DNA of 8,805 nucleotides from an uncultured Clostridia bacterium (GTDB taxonomy: Bacteria; Bacillota; Clostridia; Oscillospirales; Butyricicoccaceae). The position numbers and the translations under genes are program-made. Positions 1 to 5,127 of this stretch are shown piece by piece. Within the stretch, counting starts at the first letter, position 1. Each line of letters opens with the position of its first letter. Location: assembly GCA_945486175.1 (NCBI GenBank), contig CALYTA010000023.1, forward strand, positions 1 through 8,805, written 5' to 3'. The notes below the pieces were generated by a model that saw nothing but the letters and a program-made list of their open reading frames with translations, was not told the DNA's origin and searched no databases.

Positions 1-1
1 A

Positions 2-676
2 AATCTAAACGACAGGCTCACGGACAATTATACCTATAAGCACGGCGATAAAAACGGCGATGCAGTCGATACCAACAATATTTCGCGCAACATTGCCAGC
101 ATCACCGTAACGGTTCCGGTAAAGCAGGTCAAAAAGGTTCCGCTCAAGGTGACCTTCTCACCGGAGGATGCGGATACCGATGTGACGGCGACGATTTCGC
201 CGAAGGAAGTGGAGATCATCGGCGATCCGGAGACGGTGAAGGATATCGATTCGATCACGCTGGGTGCAATCAATGTCAATACGGCGGAAAACGGCGACAC
301 CTATGATTTTGATATCAGTGTGCCGACCGGCATTTCGCTCAACGCAGGCCAGCCGACGACGGCAACGGTCACCATTTCCATCAACGACGCCGCGACAAAG
401 AAATTTACCATCACGGATATCAGTCTGGACGATGTCAAAAAGGATAATACCGCGAAGGTCACGCTGGAGACCCAATCACTGGAGGTTACACTGAGCGGTT
501 CGCAGAAGCTGCTCAATTCCATCGATGCCGATGACATCAGCGCGGTGGCGGAAATCGCGTCGCAGGATCTGTCAGCCGGACAGCATACCATTGGCGCGAC
601 CATCAGCAGTCCGGACGGCTCGACCGTCATCGGCACCTATAGCGTCACGGTACGCATTACACGGGAAGCATCATGA
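2..676 (+). CDS. YbbR-domain protein (CdaR-like), 3' part
   Basis: The reading frame is open from the window edge and ends at TGA 674-676, giving 224 residues; the true start lies upstream, and the internal GTG at 149 is not a start. The visible part is a chain of beta-rich repeats of the YbbR type: the end of one repeat (about residues 1-45), one full repeat (about 46-135, with the family pattern of Pro, Val and Gly-Asp in 'SPKEVEIIGDPETV' followed by a 'V...I..I.LGAINVN' strand), and a final repeat (about 136-220). In Firmicutes, YbbR proteins such as CdaR are anchored by an N-terminal helix, have extracytoplasmic YbbR repeats, and modulate the diadenylate cyclase CdaA encoded just upstream. 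The anchor and cdaA would lie outside the window, so the CdaR role is inferred from family and strand architecture. The gene is joined to the next by an ATGA overlap. No glmM, the common downstream neighbour in the cdaA-cdaR locus, is seen here. Confidence 0.82.
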   Translation, partial: NLNDRLTDNYTYKHGDKNGDAVDTNNISRNIASITVTVPVKQVKKVPLKVTFSPEDADTDVTATISPKEVEIIGDPETVKDIDSITLGAINVNTAENGDTYDFDISVPTGISLNAGQPTTATVTISINDAATKKFTITDISLDDVKKDNTAKVTLETQSLEVTLSGSQKLLNSIDADDISAVAEIASQDLSAGQHTIGATISSPDGSTVIGTYSVTVRITREAS

Positions 677-2280
677 GTATTTTAATTGGCAATATTCGCC
701 TGCCGCTGGAGGCATCCGAAGAGGATGCCTTTGCGGCGGCGCGGAAAAAATGTGAGCTGCCCGGCAGCGCAGTGAAAAAAGCGCATATTTACCGCGCTTC
801 GATTGACGCGCGGCGCGGACACATCACGCGTGTGCTGTCCGTGCTGCTGGAGCTGGGCAGCGAAGAGGCAGAAGCTACGGCAGTGCAGCGCATCGGCAAG
901 CCGGATGTACGGCTGAAAAAGCCGGTGCAGGAACCTGTCCCGACGGGCACGCAGCGGCTGGAGCACCGCCCGGTTGTCGTGGGCTTCGGCCCCGGCGGGC
1001 TGTTTGCAGCTTATGTGCTGGCGAAAAACGGTTACCGGCCGCTCGTCATCGAGCGCGGACAGGCGATTGACAGCCGCGACCGCGCGGTGGAGGCCTTTGC
1101 CGCAGGCGGCGCGTTTGACCCGCACAGCAATATCCAGTTTGGCGAGGGCGGCGCAGGTGCATATTCCGATGGCAAGCTGACCTCCCGCATCAACGATCCG
1201 CTGAGTGAATTTGTGCTGCGCACGTTTGTCGAACACGGCGCGCCGGAGGAAATTCTGTACCGGGCGAAGCCGCACATCGGCACGGACATCCTCAAGCAGG
1301 TTGTGCGCCGGATGCGCGAGGACATCATCCGCATGGGCGGTGAAGTGCGTTTCGGCTGTGCACTGACCGGCATTGTCCAGCGCGGCGGCGCGCTGGCAGC
1401 CGCAGTTGTGGACGGGCAGGAAATCCCGTGCGAACGCCTGATTCTTGCAATCGGGCACAGTGCGCGCGATACCTTTGAATATCTGCACGCGCAGGGTGTA
1501 TATTTTGAACCCAAGCCGTTTTCGGTTGGCGCGCGCATTGAGCATTTGCAGCGCGATATCGACCGCGGCCTGTTCGGCAAGCTTGCCGGGCATCCGGCAC
1601 TGCCGCCTGCGGAATACACGCTGTCGCACCGCGAAGACGGGCGCGCGTGTTATTCCTTCTGTATGTGTCCCGGCGGCCAGGTTGTCGCGGCGCAGAGTGA
1701 GCCGGATTCGATTGTGACCAACGGCATGAGCTATCATGCCCGCGACGGGCGCAATGCAAATTCCGCCATTGTCGTGTCGGTTGACCCGTCGGATTTCCCG
1801 ACGGCGGATGCGCTCGGCGGTGTTGCATTCCAGCGCCAGATCGAGCGGCAGGCCTTCCGGGTGACCGGAAGCTATCAGGCACCCTGCCAGCGGGTCGGCG
1901 ATTTTTTGGAAGGAAAAACGACCCGCCATGCCGGAAATGTCCGTCCAACCTATCCGATTGGCGTGCAGTATGGCACGCTGGAGGGCATTCTGCCGGATTT
2001 TGTCGTGCGGCAGATGCAGAACGGGCTCCGCGTGTTTGGCAGGAAAATCCGCGGCTTTGACGCGGCAGACGCGCTGCTGACCGGCCCGGAAACACGAACC
2101 AGCTCGCCGGTGCGCATGACTCGGCTGGAAAACCGCCACAGCAGGCAGATTTCCGGCCTCATCCCGTGCGGCGAAGGCGCGGGCTATGCGGGTGGCATCC
2201 TGAGTGCGGCGGTGGATGGTATCGGCTGTGCACAGGAAATTTTACAGAACTTTTGTCCTCTCGAGGAAAGGAGAGATTGA
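673..2280 (+). CDS. FAD-dependent NAD(P)H-type oxidoreductase (COG2509 family)
   Basis: This 535-residue protein has an N-terminal extension of about 95 residues, which in this family precedes the flavoprotein core and looks like a small alpha/beta module. A Rossmann dinucleotide site follows: 'VVVGFGPGGLFAAYVLA' at 101-117, with the acidic residue of 'IERG' (E127) ending the second strand for ribose binding. The motif GEGGAGAYSDGKL (157-169) is typical of this family and replaces the plain FAD-contact loop of other flavoproteins. The strand 'LILAIGHSARD' (257-266) marks the second dinucleotide segment. A C-terminal FAD-contact loop 'CGEGAGYAGGILSAAVDG' occupies 499-516. Length and motif order match the uncharacterised 'NAD(FAD)-utilizing dehydrogenases' common in Clostridia; the substrate is unknown. 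The start ATG overlaps the TGA of the YbbR gene, with only a weak purine stretch (663-668) upstream, so translation is probably coupled. The next gene follows after 2 nt. Confidence 0.88.
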   Translation: MSILIGNIRLPLEASEEDAFAAARKKCELPGSAVKKAHIYRASIDARRGHITRVLSVLLELGSEEAEATAVQRIGKPDVRLKKPVQEPVPTGTQRLEHRPVVVGFGPGGLFAAYVLAKNGYRPLVIERGQAIDSRDRAVEAFAAGGAFDPHSNIQFGEGGAGAYSDGKLTSRINDPLSEFVLRTFVEHGAPEEILYRAKPHIGTDILKQVVRRMREDIIRMGGEVRFGCALTGIVQRGGALAAAVVDGQEIPCERLILAIGHSARDTFEYLHAQGVYFEPKPFSVGARIEHLQRDIDRGLFGKLAGHPALPPAEYTLSHREDGRACYSFCMCPGGQVVAAQSEPDSIVTNGMSYHARDGRNANSAIVVSVDPSDFPTADALGGVAFQRQIERQAFRVTGSYQAPCQRVGDFLEGKTTRHAGNVRPTYPIGVQYGTLEGILPDFVVRQMQNGLRVFGRKIRGFDAADALLTGPETRTSSPVRMTRLENRHSRQISGLIPCGEGAGYAGGILSAAVDGIGCAQEILQNFCPLEERRD

Positions 2281-2282
2281 AT

Positions 2283-2684
2283 ATGCAGCAGATTGCTGTT
2301 GTCAAGCGCCTGTTGCCGGGCAATCAGGCGGAACTGCAGGTAAAGCGGCAGACGGCCTGCGGTCACGACTGCACAAACTGCGGCGGCTGCGGGGAGATTG
2401 TCTCCAAGCCGATTATGGTGATTGCAGATAACTCGATCGGCGCTGAGGTCGGCGAGGCGGTCGTGATTACCGGCAGCTCGAAACAGGTACTCGGTCTGGC
2501 GGCTGTACTCTATGTCGTACCGGTTGTGCTGTTTTTTGTCCTTTACGGCATTGCTGCCGTGCTTTCGCTTCCAATTCCGGAGCTGTGGGGCGGCATTGGC
2601 TTCTTTGGCGGCATCTTCGGTGCAAAGAAGGTCAATGACCGGCAGAAGAATAAAAAACCGGTGTATACTATTTCAAAATTGTAA
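2283..2684 (+). CDS. RseC/MucC-type SoxR-reducing-system membrane protein
   Basis: This 133-residue protein starts at ATG 2283, preceded by AAAGGAGA (2268-2275) at good spacing. A start at 2166 in the same frame would lie deep inside the oxidoreductase gene and is rejected. The N-terminal domain (1-65) is a short beta-rich segment with a four-cysteine cluster, C26-x3-C30-x2-C33-x2-C36, as expected for a metal or iron-sulfur site. Two hydrophobic segments follow at about 67-91 and 95-114, the second rich in Gly ('GGIGFFGGIFGAKK'), then a short basic tail. This is the RseC/MucC arrangement. In E. coli, RseC works with the Rsx electron-transport complex to keep SoxR reduced, and in Clostridia relatives accompany Rnf. 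Here no rnf gene is visible; the partner upstream is the flavoprotein. A membrane redox role is inferred from family. The gene ends just before a terminator-like hairpin. Confidence 0.8.
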   Translation: MQQIAVVKRLLPGNQAELQVKRQTACGHDCTNCGGCGEIVSKPIMVIADNSIGAEVGEAVVITGSSKQVLGLAAVLYVVPVVLFFVLYGIAAVLSLPIPELWGGIGFFGGIFGAKKVNDRQKNKKPVYTISKL

Positions 2685-2690
2685 ACTTTC

Positions 2691-2723
2691 AGGGCTGGCG
2701 TTTGCGTCAGCCTTGTATTCTTT
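2691..2723 (+). terminator. Rho-independent terminator after the rseC-like gene
   Basis: The arms GGCTGGCG (2693-2700) and CGTCAGCC (2705-2712) pair over 8 bp with one G-U and a 4-nt loop. A2691/T2714 and G2692/T2713 can extend the stem. A T-rich but interrupted tail follows (2713-2723). It starts 6 nt after the stop codon. The imperfect T-run makes this a moderate-strength call. Confidence 0.65.
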
Positions 2724-2741
2724 GGAAAGATACAGTAAAAT
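2713..2741 (+). promoter_or_regulatory. Candidate sigma-A promoter for the DUF5685 gene
   Basis: A −35-like TTGTAT (2713-2718) and a −10-like TAAAAT (2736-2741) are separated by exactly 17 nt. The −10 matches the consensus at 5 of 6 positions but the −35 at only 3 of 6. It lies between a terminator and a new gene, where a promoter is needed. The −35 shares bases with the T-rich tail of the preceding terminator. Expected transcription start is near 2748, which leaves a very short leader before the Shine-Dalgarno at 2750-2756. Confidence 0.4.
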
Positions 2742-2759
2742 GTATCCGTGAGGTGAAGC

Positions 2760-3638
2760 ATGTTCGGATTTGTCCGCCCGCTGCGCGGTGAGCTGAAGGT
2801 TCGCGAATGGGAACGCTTCCAGAGCGTCTACTGCGGGCTTTGCCATACGATCCGCAGCCACTATGGGCTGCTGCAGACAGTCATGCACAGCTATGACTGC
2901 ACCTATCTTGCGCTGGTGCTGTGTGCGCTGGAGGAAGAGGGCGGAAGCTGCAAAAAGCGGTGTATCATGCACCCGCTGCGCCGACGTACCTGTGCGGCGG
3001 AGAGCAACGGCATGCGCCGCGCGGCAGCGGTGAGCGTCATCCTCACGTGGCACAAGCTGGAGGATACCGTGCACGACGAGCACGGGCTGAAACGGCTCGG
3101 TGCCCGTGCGCTTCAATTCCTGCTGCGTCGGGGCTACCGCAGGGCGGCACGCGACCTGCCCGGCTTTGACACGCGCACACGGGCGTGCCTCGATGAGCTC
3201 GGACAGCTGGAACGGCAGAAAACCGCATCCCTTGACCGTCCGGCGGACGCATTTGCGCGCATTTTGCGCGCGGCTGTCGCAAATTACAGCGCGGACAGCC
3301 GTATTCTGGAAGAGATGTTTTATCACACCGGAAGGTGGATTTATCTGATTGACGCCTGTGACGATGTGGCGGAGGATTTCGGGTCCGGCAATTATAACCC
3401 GGTTATTCTGCGCTGGCAGCTCACACAGCCGTCAGTTGAACCGGTCAAAGAGGCTATGAATCACACGCTGCTGCAATCGCTGGCAGCGTCTTATCACGCA
3501 TACGTTTTGCTGCGTCCATACAGGGACGCGGGGATAATAGAGAATATATTGTGCCAGGGGTTGCCGGAGGTAACGCGGCAGGTACTGGATGGCACATTTA
3601 CGAATCACGGAGGAAAGAACAGGCATGGATCCTTATAA
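2760..3638 (+). CDS. DUF5685 family protein (function unknown)
   Basis: This 292-residue, mostly helical protein starts at ATG 2760 behind GAGGTGA (2750-2756). The opening 'MFGFVRPLRGELKVREWERFQSVYCGLCHTI' is the hallmark of the DUF5685 family of Clostridia, recognised by pattern. Visible features are a CxxC pair (C25, C28), further cysteines at 47, 55, 64, 68 and 78, an acidic motif 'KLEDTVHDE' (99-107), and a second, stronger acid-rich motif 'DACDDVAED' (198-206) followed by 'GNYNP' (210-214). The cysteines suggest metal binding or redox control. Two Asp-rich motifs about 95 residues apart recall the metal-binding motifs of class I all-alpha isoprenoid synthases, but no such activity is established. 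No signal peptide or clear membrane span is visible. The gene overlaps the J-domain gene by 14 nt, which implies a shared function, perhaps as client or regulator of the J protein. Confidence 0.8.
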   Translation: MFGFVRPLRGELKVREWERFQSVYCGLCHTIRSHYGLLQTVMHSYDCTYLALVLCALEEEGGSCKKRCIMHPLRRRTCAAESNGMRRAAAVSVILTWHKLEDTVHDEHGLKRLGARALQFLLRRGYRRAARDLPGFDTRTRACLDELGQLERQKTASLDRPADAFARILRAAVANYSADSRILEEMFYHTGRWIYLIDACDDVAEDFGSGNYNPVILRWQLTQPSVEPVKEAMNHTLLQSLAASYHAYVLLRPYRDAGIIENILCQGLPEVTRQVLDGTFTNHGGKNRHGSL

Positions 3639-4239
3639 AGTACTCGGCGTTTCGCCGTCGGCTTCGGATGATGAGGTCAAGCGGGCATACCGCGACCTCG
3701 CGCGCAAATATCACCCAGACAACTATGTCGACAACCCGCTTGCTGATCTCGCGAAAGAAAAAATGCAGGAGATCAATGACGCTTATGATACCATCATGAA
3801 GCAGCGTCAGAACGGAGGGTCTTCCTCCGGCGGGCAGAGCTATACCCAGCAGGGCGGCTACAGCGGAAGCTATGGCGGCTACAGTGGGACAAACGCCGGT
3901 ATTTACAATCAGGTGCGCAATGCGATCAACGTCGGCAATATCGGCATGGCGGAGGAATTGCTCTCCCGCATCTCGCAGCGCGATGCCGAATGGCATTATC
4001 TGCGCGCAGCTGTCTGCTACCGCAAGGGCTGGTTTGATGAGGCGATGCAGGAGATCAATCAGGCATGTACGATGGCGCCGAACAATGCAGAATACCGCCG
4101 CATGCAGAGCATGCTCAGCAACAGCTCGGCTTATGGCGGATACCGCCCGATGCAGCAGAATGACGCGATGGACTGCTGTACGCAGTTGCTGTGTCTGAAC
4201 TGCCTGTGCAGCTGCTGCGGCGGAGGCGGAGGCTGCTGA
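3625..4239 (+). CDS. J-domain (DnaJ-like) protein with cysteine-rich C-terminus
   Basis: The protein has 204 residues. The start ATG 3625 is chosen because J-domains begin with the 'MDPYKVLGV' pattern and GGAGGAAAG (3609-3617) lies upstream; the in-frame ATG at 3589 would add 12 residues without a better site. Order of parts: J-domain (1-60) with the HPD tripeptide at 30-32, which is required to stimulate Hsp70 ATPase; a low-complexity Gly/Ser/Gln/Tyr linker (63-90); a helical, TPR-like region (about 92-165, 'AEWHYLRAAVCYRKGWFDEAMQEI' type); and a tail (184-204) with eight cysteines (184, 185, 190, 193, 195, 197, 198, 204) ending in a glycine run. It is not a housekeeping DnaJ, because the zinc-finger CxxCxGxG repeats and the client-binding domain are absent. 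The tail could bind metal or be lipidated or membrane-attached; this is inference. A strong terminator follows at 4253. Confidence 0.88.
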   Translation: MDPYKVLGVSPSASDDEVKRAYRDLARKYHPDNYVDNPLADLAKEKMQEINDAYDTIMKQRQNGGSSSGGQSYTQQGGYSGSYGGYSGTNAGIYNQVRNAINVGNIGMAEELLSRISQRDAEWHYLRAAVCYRKGWFDEAMQEINQACTMAPNNAEYRRMQSMLSNSSAYGGYRPMQQNDAMDCCTQLLCLNCLCSCCGGGGGC

Positions 4240-4252
4240 TTGAGAAGGGAAG

Positions 4253-4279
4253 AGGATTGCCGGACGGCAGTCCTTTTTT
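4253..4279 (+). terminator. Strong intrinsic terminator after the J-domain gene
   Basis: The arms AGGATTGCC (4253-4261) and GGCAGTCCT (4266-4274) pair over 9 bp with one G-U and a GGAC tetraloop. They run directly into six T residues (4274-4279). The hairpin starts 13 nt after the stop codon and closes the DUF5685/J-domain unit. Confidence 0.88.
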
Positions 4280-4375
4280 CACAGACAGATGTGCGAACGA
4301 TCCGAACGGAAAACCTGAATCTGTGAAGGAAACGAATTCAAACCGGCATTTCAAAAAGGATTTTCGGACGGCAGT
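4254..4375 (+). repeat. Direct repeat pair: terminator 5' arm/loop duplicated 104 nt downstream
   Basis: Positions 4254-4271 and 4358-4375 match at 16 of 18 bases, including the exact 11-mer CGGACGGCAGT (4261-4271 and 4365-4375). In the first copy this stretch forms the terminator hairpin. In the second copy the stem partners are changed (TT for GC, and no matching 3' end or T-run), so it is not a terminator. Confidence 0.6.
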
Positions 4376-4428
4376 GCATGTGATTGTATCCACACATTGC
4401 TTAAACTTGCACAAGGATGTGACATGAA
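4280..4428 (+). other. Non-coding leader of the membrane-protein gene
   Basis: This stretch between terminator and start codon holds the second repeat copy (4358-4375) and a small dyad, ATGTG (4378-4382) with CACAT (4393-4397). A Shine-Dalgarno-like AAGGA (4413-4417) lies 11 nt before the ATG. I could not find a convincing −35/−10 pair, and no known riboswitch consensus (TPP, THF and preQ1 considered) is recognisable. A promoter is expected here because the terminator isolates the gene from upstream transcription. Confidence 0.4.
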
Positions 4429-4938
4429 ATGGAAAAACAGGATAAAACCAGAAGGCTGACCTTCTGCGCAATCATGACCGCGCTGGGCGTCCTTTTCCTG
4501 ATGATGGGGTCGATGATGCCGGGAATGCGCGTTGCATTTACGGCGATTGCCGGTGTTGTCGCTGCGCTGGCTGTGGTACAGGGGAATCTGGCTTACGGTC
4601 TGCTGACTGTCGTTGCAACGGCGATTCTGTCAGCACTGATCGTGCCCGCCAAGGAAATTGCCCTGCTATATGCGACTTTCTTCGGCCCGTATACGCTGGT
4701 GAAAAATCTGATCGAACGGCTGCACAAACTCCCGCTGGAATGGGTGCTCAAGCTGCTGTTCTGCGGGATTGTCGCGATGCTGCTGTTTACATTCGCTGAC
4801 AGTGTGCTTGCCATGGTTCCGGCTGTGCTTGCGTCACATATCTGGCTGTTTCTCCCGGTGGTGCTTGTTGTTTTCGCAGCTTATGACATTGTATTCTCAA
4901 AGCTGATCGCATATCTGTTCCAGCGCCTGCATATCTGA
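4429..4938 (+). CDS. Small multi-span membrane protein, possibly ECF-S-component-like
   Basis: This 169-residue protein has a short basic N-terminus (MEKQDKTRRL) and about six hydrophobic segments: roughly 10-29, 33-50, 54-72, 76-95, 104-128 and 134-163. The first helix pattern 'RLTFCAIMTALGVLFLMMGSMMPG' with small and methionine residues, the overall size, and the Gly/Ala-rich helices resemble substrate-binding S components of energy-coupling factor (vitamin) transporters and the related DUF2232-type proteins. I cannot assign a substrate. No ECF ATPase or T component is adjacent, so if it is an S component it would use a shared module encoded elsewhere. It stands as a single gene between a terminator upstream and an A+T-rich stretch with a new promoter downstream. 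An alternative is an unrelated small integral membrane protein of unknown role. Confidence 0.6.
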   Translation: MEKQDKTRRLTFCAIMTALGVLFLMMGSMMPGMRVAFTAIAGVVAALAVVQGNLAYGLLTVVATAILSALIVPAKEIALLYATFFGPYTLVKNLIERLHKLPLEWVLKLLFCGIVAMLLFTFADSVLAMVPAVLASHIWLFLPVVLVVFAAYDIVFSKLIAYLFQRLHI

Positions 4939-5042
4939 ATATGCATTCAGCAAAAAGAACAATATAAGAACATATTTAAAAGAAAATATTGTATATATTG
5001 CAAGAAAATGGCCCGTTTCGCTTGAACATAAGTGATGCGGGC
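4935..5042. repeat. Cluster of inverted repeats in the A+T-rich spacer before yicC
   Basis: Three dyads lie in a row. CTGAAT/ATTCAG (4935-4940 and 4945-4950, loop 4) overlaps the preceding stop codon and has no T-run, so it is a poor terminator. Next is an A+T-rich block where ACAATAT (4959-4965) can pair with ATATTGT (4986-4992), or CAATATA (4960-4966) with TATATTG (4994-5000). Last, GCCCG/CGGGC (5011-5015 and 5038-5042) brackets the −35 element of the yicC promoter. They could be operator or curved-DNA sites, but short A+T-rich repeats also arise by chance. Confidence 0.35.
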
Positions 5043-5051
5043 TGTTACAAT
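5022..5051 (+). promoter_or_regulatory. Sigma-A-type promoter of the yicC-priA operon
   Basis: TTGAAC (5022-5027) and TACAAT (5046-5051) are spaced by 18 nt, with an A+T-rich block upstream (4951-5000) that could act as an UP element. The −10 matches at 5 of 6 positions and the −35 at 4 of 6. Expected start is near 5057-5060, about 70 nt before the yicC start codon. It is the best promoter in the window and lies where the conserved operon begins. Confidence 0.7.
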
Positions 5052-5061
5052 AGCATGGAAA

Positions 5062-5100
5062 CCCTTTTGAGAACGAGTAAAGAGAGCAAAAGGGATTTTT
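5062..5100 (+). promoter_or_regulatory. Terminator-like hairpin in the yicC 5' leader
   Basis: CCCTTTTG (5062-5069) and CAAAAGGG (5087-5094) form a perfect 8-bp stem with a 17-nt purine-rich loop, followed by A and five T residues (5096-5100). It sits only a few nucleotides after the predicted transcription start and before the yicC Shine-Dalgarno. It may attenuate the operon, or stabilise the 5' end of the mRNA. Half the stem is A-U and the loop is long, so termination would be inefficient. It could also be the terminator of the upstream membrane-protein gene, for transcripts reading through. Confidence 0.5.
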
Positions 5101-5114
5101 GAATTTCTGAATAT

Positions 5115-5120
5115 GGGAGG
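5115..5120 (+). promoter_or_regulatory. yicC: Shine-Dalgarno that fixes the TTG start of yicC
   Basis: GGGAGG lies 7 nt upstream of TTG 5128, the optimal distance. The alternative ATG at 5113 overlaps this very element, so it cannot use it. Confidence 0.8.
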
Positions 5121-5127
5121 AATTTCC

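Noticed and set aside
682..2139. Minus-strand open frame of 485 codons opposite the FAD oxidoreductase
   Set aside because: It lies wholly antisense to a clearly recognisable flavoprotein. Its translation is rich in Arg, His, Ala and Cys without any family motif, as expected for the reverse of G+C-rich coding DNA.
2166..2282. Upstream in-frame start for the RseC-like gene
   Set aside because: It would add 39 residues encoded inside the oxidoreductase's conserved FAD loop. ATG 2283 has a good ribosome site and fits the family start.
3625..4239. Housekeeping DnaJ
   Set aside because: The HPD J-domain is present, but the CxxCxGxG zinc-finger repeats and C-terminal client-binding domain are missing. 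The protein is about half the usual DnaJ length.
4191..4427. Plus-strand open frame of 78 codons from within the J-domain gene to the membrane-protein start
   Set aside because: It begins out of frame inside the cysteine tail, passes through a strong terminator, has no Shine-Dalgarno and shows no family resemblance.
4935..4950. Terminator of the membrane-protein gene
   Set aside because: The 6-bp stem overlaps the stop codon and is followed by CAAAAAG rather than T residues.
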